Assembly (NCBI GenBank): GCA_947568835.1
Contig: OX387610.1
Span: 6,163,501-6,227,500 of the forward strand
DNA from: Protonemura montana
Lineage: Eukaryota > Arthropoda > Insecta > Plecoptera > Nemouridae
Direction of reading: 5' to 3'
DNA: 64,000 bases
The notes below the pieces were generated by a model. The model saw only the letters and a program-made list of their open reading frames with translations, had not been told where the DNA came from and searched no databases. This document shows positions 42,241 through 52,661 of this stretch, piece by piece. Both the position numbers and the translations under genes were made by a program. Every line of letters begins with the position of its first letter. The first letter of the stretch is position 1.

Positions 42241-42895
42241 GACCCACGAGGGGTGTCAACAGGGGTCGAATTTCAAGGGGAGTTGAATGCACACTCTGTT
42301 TTTGTCTTTGGTTGAAATTAAGGGAGTTGTAATGTAAAAAATCGATATAGCGGCGAAAGTATGATGTTGAAGCAAAATCCGAATAGCCCATCGTGTTCAG
42401 GGATGCAAACTACCCCTTAGATTACAGTATGGGCGAATCTTCAAAAATCAAGAAAAACGTAAGGGGCTAGTCCATTGATTTTTTCAATATTTTGTGAGTG
42501 GAAATTCAAGTGATGAATTTTGACTCGCAAGGGGTGTCAACGGAGGTAGAAATTCAAGGGGAGCTGAATGCACATCCCTGTTTATTTCTTAAATTAATAT
42601 TCAGGGAGTTATTCTAATTTTAATGTTTAAAATCAATATAGCGGCAAAAGTATGGTGTTTACGGAAAATCCAAATAGCCCATCGTGTTTGGAGGTGCAAA
42701 CTTCCCCTTTGAACACAGTATGGGCGAATCTTAAAAAATCAAGAAAAAACGTAAGGGGTTAGTCCACTGATTTTTTATATTTTTTGAGTGGTAACTCAAG
42801 TGACGGATTTTGACCTGCGAGGGGTGTTAACAGGGGTAGAATCCGAGGGGAGTTGAATGGAACCCCCTGTTTTACCTACGATGGAAACTTTCCAC
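42241..42895. repeat. ~290-bp tandem repeat, about 2.3 units
   Basis: Units begin GACCCACGAGGGGTGTCAAC at 42241, GACTCGCAAGGGGTGTCAAC at 42522 and GACCTGCGAGGGGTGTTAAC at 42812, giving spacings of 281 and 290. Shared inner blocks include AAGGGGAG(T/C)TGAATG, ATCGATATAGCGGC, AATAGCCCATCGTGTT and AAAACGTAAGGGG. The third unit is cut short. Looks like a piece of a satellite family. Confidence 0.9.
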
Positions 42896-43149
42896 GTTTT
42901 TCTTGATTTTCTTCTGAGAATCCCTAGTCTTGCTCGACTACCACAGCCTGGGTTGTAGACATGACTAGAGCGCACACGTAAACGATGGGTGGCCTACCCA
43001 TCAGGATTCACAAATAAATATTACCACTAGAAGCAATTTATTTCCATCTTGTTTTATTTACTTCGTGCAAAAGGAAGCAAATTTTATTAAGCAGTTTATT
43101 TTAATTATTACTATTAGTATTAAGTTATTCTTGCACCAGTTGTTTGTCC

Positions 43150-44147
43150 CGTCAAGTTATCCGCCCCGTTGGCTGCACGGGACGTTACCTACTTCTAGAC
43201 TTGGAAATGTAAGAAGTACGGGGCCGGGTTCGTATCCCGCCTGGTACACTATTTAAATCTTAGAAACAATCACCTACCAAGATTGTTAGAGTATTGTCAT
43301 GCAACTCTCGCCGGTTTCATAGCGTCCGTTTGGCGGCGAGTGAAGATCGCTCTCGTGCCCAGCGCCAGGATGCAGCGGGTCGCTGGTTCGAAGCAGATAA
43401 GGCACATGTCAACAATCTCTGTGTGTGTAAAACTGCTGGATATGTATCAATCGTTACAGAGAAAACTTTCATCCCTTCTCTATGGTGAACTGAGATCTCT
43501 GCCGGCTGCTATTCAAGTACATGTTATTCCCTTCAATGGTGAATGGTCTCAGTAGCTGAATGGTGATGTCACTTCTGTACGTCTACTCTCCTACAGGCAC
43601 GGGTTCAAATTCTGCCCAGTCCACTTTTTGTTCTTCATGAAGTGGCGAATCATCGAAGCTCTTAGAGTGATATTTTCATTACACTGAAATCGTCTTCTGC
43701 AATTTATGTACCGTTTATTTCCCAATCATTCTCATCGAGTTGCGGTGGCCAATTGGAAAAGTCGCTCCTCTGCAATTATATCTAGACTTACCTGGGTTCG
43801 AATCCTGTCCACACCGCTTTTTGTTCTTCAGAAAATAGCAACAGGAATTTGTTCTGAGTGACATATTGCATCACGTCGTTGATACCAAATCGCCCGCCTC
43901 CCAATTTTGTCTGTCGGAGCCGTCCACCTAGATCATAGTTCAATTGAAGGGATGGGGAGAGACGATCCGAAGTAAAATTTTGAAATTTTTCTACTAAGTC
44001 CAAAAACAAAGGCATATCTACGACTTCCACCCACCTGATAACATCGGGGCAGCATGGCTCATTGGTTACGTGCTAGCTTTGTAGCTGAGGCAAAAATCCT
44101 ATTACTGCGATCGAATCCGGCCAAAGACCCAGTTTTGAAAGCGGCTG

Positions 44148-44151
<4 letters not shown>
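43150..44151 (+). repeat. Cluster of diverged tRNA-like modules
   Basis: Five stretches carry B-box-like motifs with upstream A-box-like sequence on the plus strand: GGGTTCGTATCCC near 43228, TGGTTCGAAGC near 43385, GGGTTCAAATTCTG near 43604, GGGTTCGAATCCTG near 43794 and GATCGAATCCGG near 44109. Two share the tail CCACTTTTTGTTCTTCA / CCGCTTTTTGTTCTTCA. They look like serial insertions of tRNA-derived SINEs from more than one tRNA ancestor. The last ends in the long T run. No module folds as a clean tRNA by eye. Confidence 0.55.

Positions 44152-44152
<1 letters not shown>

Positions 44153-44205
<53 letters not shown>
44153..44205. repeat. 53-base poly-T run
   Basis: Uninterrupted T from 44153 to 44205, directly after the last tRNA-like module (GGCTGGGGAC). 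Either a SINE terminator or tail expansion on the plus strand, or the A tail of a minus-strand insertion. Length should be treated as approximate. Confidence 0.9.
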
Positions 44206-44309
44206 CGCGGACAGGATAAGAGGGAAGCGTTTTTTGGAATACAAAAAAACTGTGTAAGGAAAATTTTGTTTTTATAGTCATGGCAGTTCGTCCATTATCA
44301 CAAGCAGCA

Positions 44310-44465
44310 ACAACGCCACATTTGAAAAACTACTTTCAACTAAGTTTCTTGAATGCTAAGTGAAGAACAACTAATTTTCCCTTTTGTAACTTATGGCTGT
44401 TACTTTATCAAGGGTGATAACAGTCTTGACATTTCTCTGATAAAAAAGAGAACTACAAAAATATA
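44310..44465. repeat. Dispersed repeat, copy 2 (AACTAAATGTCCCAATG family)
   Basis: AACTACTTTCAACTAAGTTT, GAAGAACAACTAATTTTCCC, CTGTTACTTTATCAAGGGTG and CAGTCTTGACATTTCTCTGA match 41610-41765 in order. Confidence 0.75.
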
Positions 44466-44734
44466 AACACTTATATATACTTATATATACTTTATATAAA
44501 CACTTTTACTTATATAATTAGCCTAACAATTACTGTAGCTAAACGTTGGGAAAATTTGTTGTCTATGCTTAGCATTCAAAAACCCAGTTTGAAAGAGTGC
44601 CTCGGAACCGGTGCAAAAGTTCTTATCCCAATCCAAGCCACGATCCAACACCAACAACCATCTCAAGTTCAAAACAGAACACAAAATGTCACAGTCTCAT
44701 GATTTGAGGGCAATATTTATACCTTTTAAAACTC

Positions 44735-45062
44735 TAATGCAAATAGAGTGCTAAAAGAATGGATATTTGTTTTGTTAAAGAAGGAAAGAGAGGGTGTGAC
44801 TAACCAGAGAAACAAATTGGCGTTTCGAGGTGCCTTGTCAAAAATTAGAAGAAATCCAGAGAATTTTGGAAACTTTGTCATTTTTAGGGCAATGAATCTA
44901 ACAATTATTCAAGCTATGGCCCTTACAATGATAAAGGCAACATGTCAATACTTCTGAATTCTCAAGGATTCAGCAAATTTCTGCCATATAGGCACAACGC
45001 GGCGCCAATTTGTTTTCTGGTATGTGGTGCACGCTCTCTCTTATTCCTTATCACAATTTTCA
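44735..45062. mobile_element. MITE of the 'AGGCTGG' family beside the zinc-finger gene
   Basis: Left arm TGCAAATAGAGTGCTAAAAG, GTTAAAGAAGGAAAGAGAGG, AGAGAAACAAATTGGCG. Right arm CGCCAATTTGTTTTCTGGTA, GTGCACGCTCTCTCTTATTC, CTTATCACAATTTT. Longer core than the DHX8 copies. It overlaps the start of the relic zinc-finger stretch, so it probably inserted there. Confidence 0.75.
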
Positions 45063-45288
45063 CAAAATCATCACAAAATTTAAAAACTATCACATTTGTG
45101 AGATCAATAAAATTTGTTAGGCTTGAAACCTGCACGTGGATAGCCATACATGTCCCAATTTGACAATGCCTTGTCACAAATTTTACATTTGTAAGGTTTT
45201 CAACTGTTATGTGTGTGTAAATAGCCATGTGGAACTTGAGGTTATACATAAGGGCAAATACCTTAGCGCAAATTTCACGTATGCAACG
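44960..45288 (-). pseudogene. Relic C2H2 fingers downstream of the zinc-finger gene's stop
   Basis: Directly after the stop codon of the gene at 45289-47934 the minus strand still reads finger-like pieces: an ICAKVFALMYNLKFHMAIYT block, then a TVENLTNVKF / VTRHC block and a TCMAIHVQ block. Spacing is that of C2H2 fingers but cysteines and frame are broken. The gene therefore once had at least two or three more fingers. Confidence 0.75.
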
Positions 45289-47934
45289 TTAAAAGGCTGT
45301 GTGGGTATCCATGTGTCTTTTGAGGCGAGTTCGAATCCCAAAAGCCTTAGTATAAATGTTACAAATGAAAGGTTTCAAACCTGTGTGGGTTGCCATGTGT
45401 CTTTTCAACAAACTCTGCCACACAAATTGCTTAGAGCAAATGTTGCATTTGAATTTTTTTTTAGCCATATGGATAGTCATATGGGTTTTGAGTCTTGATG
45501 GATGCCCACATACCTTAAAGCAAATGTCACATTTGACAGAACTTTTAGCCTTGTGGGTAGCCATGTGCCTCTTAAGCCTACTCGGAAGCTCAAATGACTT
45601 AGAGCAAATGTCACACTTGTACGGTTTAAAACCTGCATGGATCGACATGTGGCTATCGAAGCTAAACTGACATCCAAATACCTTCGCACAAATGTCACAT
45701 TTTAAATATGTTTTACCCACGTGGATGTCTATGTGCCTCTTGAGTTGAGTCTTAAGCCCAAATGCCTTAGCACAAATATCACATTTGTAAGGTTTTAGGC
45801 CTGCGTGCAAAGCCACGTGCCGTTTGAGGTGACTCTGACGCCCAAATACCTTAGAGCAAGTGTCACAACCGTAAGATTTCAATCCTACGTGGATTGCCAT
45901 GTGGGCTGTTAGAGCCTGCTTTTGTTTGAAACTTTCTTGGCAGTTTTTGCATTTATATTGTACTTGACCTGTGTCGTTCGTGTGTGAAGTAACAGAATCT
46001 TGGCGGGCGACTTTTTCTTCATGAAGTTTTGAAAAAACGTGCGAACGCATTTCATCTTTGACACCATTTTTCTTTAAAAATCTTTCTTGACACGTATCAC
46101 CCTCTGAGCATTTTTCATCTTCGTCTCCAGAATCTGTACAAGAGGTATCAGATTTTAACATCGTGTGGGATGCATATAGAAACGATGGATAATGCAATCA
46201 CAAATTGGACACAATAACCATTTAGGTCTACATGTACGTAGTATTTGTATAAATCTTATAATCATTAAGTAATTGCAGTCTGCTTAGCATAGAGTAATTT
46301 CAAATCAAATGAACACTACATACAACGCAACCAACTGTTAAGTGAAAAATAAGAATGCTTCTATGCATAAAAAATACATCGGAAAAATAAATACCTTTTT
46401 TTTAATCTCACAGTTTTTTTAAAGATTTTTTTTAGATAATTTTTATTCGAATTTTTATAAATATTTCGTAAATTTTGATTTGAAACAAAGTGTTTTATTG
46501 AAAATAACATTGACATCAGATTTAAGCTTAGAGATTTCAAACACAAATCGGTTAAGCAGTAATACTTGAATTTAAACTGAGTTGAATTTATAATTTTTGC
46601 AGTTATACTAGAATCTTTTATCAAACATGTAAATACTTTTTTTTTTAATTGCACACTTCTTAATAAAAAAAAAAAACAAGCAGATTGATTTAAAAAATGG
46701 AGCAGATCTGAATTGGGAGAATCCTAAGATGTCCTGAATATTATATTCAAAATGGTTCAAACATTTGCTCGGCAAAGAGCAAACACATCCTCCAATTTTT
46801 TTCGGGGTGCTAATATTGAGTCATCCAAGACATATAAGGCCAATAAGATTCTTTACCTGCCGAGCCTTCAGAGAACTCCATGTCAGAAATGATGACCTCT
46901 TCTGTCTTGATCTGCCAGTCATCTGCAAAAAATATGAAAATAAAATCACTGTCATGGCCTGCGGTGGCTGGTGAGAGATATTTAATGCCAAGGTAAAGAT
47001 AAAAATAAAATGTGGTATGGGGCGACTTAAGAAAAAGGGTTGTGGAAGGTTTCCCCTTTCTCTTCTTTCTCTCTCCACCCACCGGGGCCTGCCCTGGCTG
47101 CCCTTACAGACAAACCGCTCCTGGTAATAGCATAAGTAAAGCAAGAAAATTGAAGAAATACTACGAAACTTCAATTCATTTTTTTTTCACTTCTAGGCTA
47201 ATTAACTCTTTTTTTAAACTAATGTGTCATGTCTGCAAAGTCTTTATGGGACTGATAGGTTCTTGCTTGCATGCTGAAATTGAGCTCTCCACCTGGGTTG
47301 GACTGGTTCCGATAGGGATTTGTTGCAATGCTGACAATTACAGAGCAAGATATGTGCGTGCCACGAAAGCCAGTTAAAAACGCAATCAAACTTACTGTCA
47401 GGCTCAGTCTTGACATAGATTTTTAATTCAGGCTTTTTGTTGAATGTTGGAATGCAATCTTGTGCTGCAAATTAATAAATGGATGAGCACGGCAAGCAAA
47501 ATAATTAGTCAATCTGACTGTTTAATGTTCACTTCTTTTTTGTGTATAACAGCTTGTTTTTCTTGCAGGTGTCTTTGTTCTTTACCCAGGTACAAAAACA
47601 AGCAGAGCTAATTGAAAGAAATTGGCAAGAAAACCTTAAAATCTATCAAATAGACGGTGTTCTGTTCTAACAAAACGAGCAGATACAAATTAAAAAAATA
47701 CAAAAATTGCATGTTTAGAAAATTGATTATTTATTAGAGCCACACCACTTTTTCATGTTTATTTTAGATATTTTTTTTTATGTTTGGGATTTTACGAAAT
47801 TTTTGACAGGAGATTATTTTCCGTCACTTTCTCTGCCTTATTAATAAAGAAACTAGTAACGAACCAGGATTGCTAGACCCATTGCAGCAGTCAACTTGGT
47901 GATTCTCCTCCTTCACCCTAATTGCATCTGCCAT
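45289..47934 (-). CDS. C2H2 zinc-finger protein, four exons
   Basis: Probable DNA-binding nuclear protein. Exons: 47934-47865 (ATG immediately after an acceptor), 47464-47396, 46922-46857, 46133-45289; the total is exactly 350 codons with stop, and all three introns are phase 1. The N-terminal exons encode short acidic stretches with SUMO-type VKEE and VKTEP motifs (MADAIRVKEENHQVD; LKIYVKTEPD; WQIKTEEVIISDMEFSEGSA) and no recognised KRAB, ZAD, BTB or SCAN domain. The last exon encodes eight fingers starting at YKCKNCQESF. The eighth (ICNIYTKAF) has Tyr in place of the second Cys and cannot bind zinc normally. Linkers are HVGLK/HAGLKPY-like instead of TGEKPY. A 5' non-coding exon must lie upstream. 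Target unknown. Confidence 0.88.
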
Positions 47935-50844
47935 CTGTAAATAAAAGTCATCAGAGAAACACACTCGGGCTTAATGTAAAGAAGTCGATATTTCGCAAAT
48001 CATTACTAGCTACAAGGGGATAGAAAGGGAATAACGGGAGCCACTCCGTCAAATTAAATTCTGTTTCACTCCACATCCCTGACGGTTTAAGAACCCGTAT
48101 TATGCATATTGCGAGACATTTCTAAGTGCATATCTAAGACAAGCTCATACGCGACTTCCATTATTTCCTTAATTTGAAAATAGTTTGTTTTGTGAGAAAT
48201 CAAAAGAACTCCCTTCGAATAGTCAGGTCAGTCTCTGTTTATTTTCTATTGCATGCCAATTGTCATTTGACAATAAAGGACAATAATATTACTAACATCA
48301 TACTGGATCTGGATAGATACATACCATGTGTTTGTGTACTAAAGAATCAACCCCAGAATCAGCGAGTAGGACTTATCACAAAACTTGTACAAGCATCCAC
48401 ATAACCTATAATTGTCAAATGATCAACTAATTCAATATTACTACCAAGACCAACACCACCTACTGGCAGAGTATGAATTTCCTCGTTCAAAATTCATATT
48501 TAGGAAATCAGAAAGATAATCTTGGTCCTGTTTGCAATGCTGCTATATTTGCTGTTGGTCCTCTTTGCCCTATAAAACCATTTTTCTAAAATTTGTATAT
48601 TAGTTGGAAACACGATGCATTTATTTTTACCGTATACTGGAGTTTAATTGAAAAAGGTGAATCAATTAAGTAAATGTTACACAAATAAATGTAAATTTAT
48701 TTGAATACATTTTAAGTATAAACTCAGTATTACTCAGCAACCAATCACATCCCCATTGCATCTGCATATTATATCTGTGCCACTATGATATTTACAATGC
48801 GTGCAGTTGTCTTGTGCATTTCGTTGAGAATATCATGGTCAGTAATCCAGACAACAACGAAGAGTTCCAACGAGAAGAAAAAACTCTAGCAGGAAGCCTG
48901 GTTCATGCGCCTGACGGTACGGCAGTACTTTGTCAACTGACGTTGAAACAGAGAGCAAATTCCATCAATCATTTCATACCAGAACCACTTTTCATTGTGG
49001 GTACATAGCTTATCGTTATGCTTCTCATCTAAGATGAGATATTATCACGAGCTATCAATGTTTTGGTAATGTACGTGATGATGAACCACCGACGTTTTCA
49101 TCAGCAGTACCTATCTATGGGAGCAGAGGTGGAGATGCTTTAGAAACTGAAAGTCAGAGAAACTATTCAAATCTACAAAATTATACCGAACAACGATAGT
49201 TGTAAGAAATGACAGCGTCTTTTTGAGGGCTGCGGCATCGCTGGCACGCGATGGAGACGGAAAAAAAACGAAAGATGAAAGAAACTTTCGTGGGGCCAAG
49301 TAGACAGAGGGGTAGGAAGATTATAGGTGGTTTATTGGAGCACTCACTCATTAGAGATTTTATCTGTATCTGATAATAACAATAATTTACTACGCAAATT
49401 ACATTCGTCCCTCCCTACTCCCAAACGACCCCACGCCTGCAAACACTCTCACTGCCAAACCACTGATCGAATAGACAACTCCAGTCGTAACAATATTGTA
49501 CGGTGTAAATAATAAAGAGTATAAAAGTTATTTCAGTTGCTACATGTCATTTCGCAGTACCACCACATTATAAATGTAGTGGTTTAGGTAAGGTTTGATT
49601 TTGGAATTACTTATCAATTTGTTTTATTTATTTATGCTACAAACAATTACAATTAGTACTTGTGTGAGTCTTCATGTTTATTGATATAAAATACATTAAA
49701 GGCCCATTTCTTCAGTAGTCCCTTGCAGGCTTAACAGTATGTTAATTTGTAATTTGTTTGACAACAGCCGATTAGAACTCGTTTTTTGTTAGTTAACGGT
49801 CTGTTAATTAATTAACAGATCACTGAAAAACTGACCCTAAATTAAATTAATTGGTTGCAATCCAGGAACTCGTCTAACATAAAATGGGGATTTTAGATGA
49901 GGAAGGTCTTAAGGCACGTTTTGGAGGTGGCTTACTTATTCAACTTGGACAGGGATGGGGAGAGATGGTCATTGATTTTAGAGCAGAGGCGTCGTAGGCT
50001 GTGTTTATAGAGGGAGTGGTCGACCGTGGTCATTCAGAATATGTTTCTGCTTCATCAAGTGTGTGAGGACGAGAAAAACCGTAATAAATTATGTAGGCTT
50101 CGTATAGATGTACCGGCAATTCAAATGAGTGGAGAAGTGAGGGTTAAAATTTAAAAGAAGGGAAGTGGGGTTTGCAGAATTATATTCTGGATATGGCTGT
50201 AAGTATGTGGATGGTTTGTTTTTTTGATAAGGAAGAAGCTTTTAGGGTGATGTCCAGTATCTCAAAATAGTAGGGCATAGCAAATAAGGGAATTTAGACA
50301 GGAGAATTTAGATAGGAATTTAGGACGTGGGGACTGGCAATGTTGATTGCTGTTAATTGGTTCGTATCTCGTCATACATTCAAGATGGATCAGTTATAGA
50401 TTATAGATTCATAGAAATCAGTGATAGATTTCAAGATAGATCACTTTTTAAATTGACAATCATCTAATCTGCATGTGTAATTTAGACATGTATATAAAAT
50501 AAATGTATGATGCCTAGTTAAGTCAGTGAACTATGACATAATTAAAACGTCAGAAGAGTCAAGCAGATAAAATCAGAGTCATTGGTCTTTATGGGATTTC
50601 AAAATCAAAATCAGATAGAGAACTATTCAGGAAATATCATCCAACCTCCAGACTTGTCCCATCAAAATGCACAGACCATTTCACAAAAATAAATAAAAAC
50701 ATTAACAAATTAACTAACCATCAAAGTTAACTAAGCTTTCCCTGCGACAGCTCTTCTACATCTGACAGCAGATTGCAGTCCTTGGCAAACTGGTTGCCCA
50801 GATGATTGTTAATGATTCGAAAAAATTAATCGAATAGCCATTTG
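47935..50844. other. Spacer between DNAJC2 and the zinc-finger gene
   Basis: AT-rich, no exon recognised. It should hold the zinc-finger gene's promoter and 5' UTR exon and the DNAJC2 3' UTR. A short palindrome (ACCACCACATTATAAATGTA then GTGGT) lies at about 49560. The 64-codon plus-strand frame at 48814-49008 has no family resemblance I can see. Confidence 0.5.
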
Positions 50845-52661
50845 TTATTTAGGTTTGTTGGCTACCGCTGCCTGAGCAGCTTTCTTCGCTTTGACCATGT
50901 CGGCTAGCTCTTTGTAGCGTTTCATGCAGTCTTTCTTTGACCGCGATGGCAAACACGTGGCTATCTTCTCCCAGCGTTCTCCAGTCGAAGCAGGGAACGT
51001 CTTGAGCGCCTGCTCCAACAGCTGTTGTTCAGCAGCAGTCCAGGGCAGCCCCACACCTTGCTGCTCTGCAACACTGTCAAATCTCTCCGAAGTAGTTGCG
51101 TTCACTGCTAAACCTCCTTTCTGAACCTTCTCAAAATTGTCATATGCATTTTTATTAACCGCTACTTTGAGAACATTTTTCGAATGATCAGCACTCTGTA
51201 GATCCTTAGCTTTGTTTAAAACTTCTTTTGAAGTTCTTTCTACTTCTGGATGATGTTGGTTGATGAAATTTGCTACTACATCCCATCTCTGGTTAGTACC
51301 GGCTGGGAACAGATTTACGGCTTTGATGAGCATCTGCTGCTGTTCTTGAGTCCAGGGCACCGTTCCCACTTTTACTTTCTCCATTGGAGAAGGTTTTGTT
51401 GTGGTTGATTTCTCCATGAGTTCCCGACGTTCCTCTTCGATTCGCCTCTCGGCCTCGGTGGTGGCTTCGATGAAAGCCACACTGCCATTAGTGTGAAGAC
51501 ACTGAACTAAGAGAGATAACTCATCGACGTTAAATGATTCGCAAATTTTTTCTAGGCTGGACATGTGTTGTATAGCCAATCCTGGATCGTTGCTTGCGTA
51601 ATACTCATTGGATTTCACAAGCTTGCGAAGGGCAGTCCGCGCGGACTTTACCACTCGTTTGAGAGCGTTTTGTTCAGCCTTCAGCGCTTCCTGCTTCGCC
51701 TTCTCTATTGCCTCGGCTTCTTGCTTTGCTTTCCTTGCCATTGCCTCTGCCTCAGCTGCTTTCCTGTCTATTTCTTCTTGACGAGCTCTTGCCGTGTCCT
51801 TCTTTGCCTGCTTAATTGCTTGCTTCCTATCCTTCTCATCTTGAACGAACTGCGCGATGCGGGGGTCCAGAGAATAGGCCAGATCGACTAGACTTCTCAG
51901 TCGAGCCATTTCAACTTTCTTCAATTTTCCACGAGAGGCTTTGTTTAGTTTCTCAATATATCTCCGTTCTTCTCTAACTTGGCCTTTTTCTTTTTCTTCT
52001 TCGTCAAGATATGAGTATTCACGCCACGATTCAAAACTGTACCAAAATGCATAGAACTTTTCTACTTGTTCACGAGAAGAGGTTGGACTTCCTAGTTTTG
52101 GAACCGGTTTCTTCTCTGACCACCGCGAATTCAACTCAAAAGCTTTACCAAACAGCTCATAAAAGTTAGATTTATTGCATTCACTAGTTGTTGGGATATC
52201 GTCATCAAATTGAGGATCAACGGAATCATAAGATCTTCTCATCCTTGGAGTTCCAAGAACCTCCCAAGCCCTAGTAATACATGTAAAGTAGTCGTCATCA
52301 TCGCGAATTTCTTCCCCTAAACCCTTTCGTTTGTCTGGGTGGTGCCGTAAAACCTTAAGTCGATAAGCTTTCTTTATATCTTCTTCCGTTGCTTTATGAC
52401 GAAGTTTTGAAAGGCCGATTACAGCGTAATGATCCTGATCTTTCCATTCTTTTGGATTGAGACTTCGAAGAAACTCAACGTCGTCTTCATCAAATAATGT
52501 TTCCCCCAACTCATCTTCTGATTCCTCATCTCCTGGCGTATCATAAGCACCTGCTGCAGTACCTGGCTGAGTTTGCCAGAACGTTAAGAACCATGGACCG
52601 ACACATTCCACCATACGCCGAGTGCTGGCTGGACCTGAAATTTCAATAGCAGCATGACAAC
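50845..52661 (-). CDS. DNAJC2: DNAJC2 (ZRF1/MPP11, zuotin) J-domain protein, main exon
   Basis: J-protein that partners Hsp70 at the ribosome tunnel exit (zuotin) and in animals also binds ubiquitinated H2A on chromatin. One exon encodes about 605 residues to the stop; human DNAJC2 has 621. In order: an N-terminal segment (VECVGPWF, matching the conserved 'VGRWF' area), an acidic stretch, WKDQDHYAVIGL and J domain with HPD at about 110-112, the zuotin-homology region (RWSEKKPVPKLG, FYAFWYSFESWREYSYLDEEEKEK), a long Ala/Lys/Glu charged helix (about 275-340), a first SANT domain (VPWTQEQQQMLIKAVNLFP) and a second SANT (LPWTAAEQQLLEQALKTFP...KKDCMKRYKEL). The exon begins after TTTTTGCTAG in phase 1, and the first in-frame ATG is 17 codons inside, so a short first exon upstream is missing. 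Confidence 0.95.

Larger units (their letters stand above)
41028..45288. other. Repeat-rich spacer between DHX8 and the zinc-finger gene
   Basis: No gene recognised. It contains, in order, the DHX8 3' UTR, a dispersed repeat (41610-41765), a G run (42178-42194), a ~290-bp tandem repeat (42241-42895), a cluster of tRNA-like modules (43150-44151), a 53-base T run, a second dispersed repeat copy (44310-44465), a MITE (44735-45062) and relic zinc fingers (44960-45288). Short open frames here coincide with repeats. Confidence 0.7.

Noticed and set aside
44054-44257. Frames containing long poly-Phe or poly-Lys
   Set aside because: Translation of the 53-base T run and a tRNA-like module; not a gene.
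48814-49008. 64-residue plus-strand frame (MHFVENIMVSNPDNNEE...)
   Set aside because: Plausible composition, but no splice partners or recognisable family, and it is isolated.
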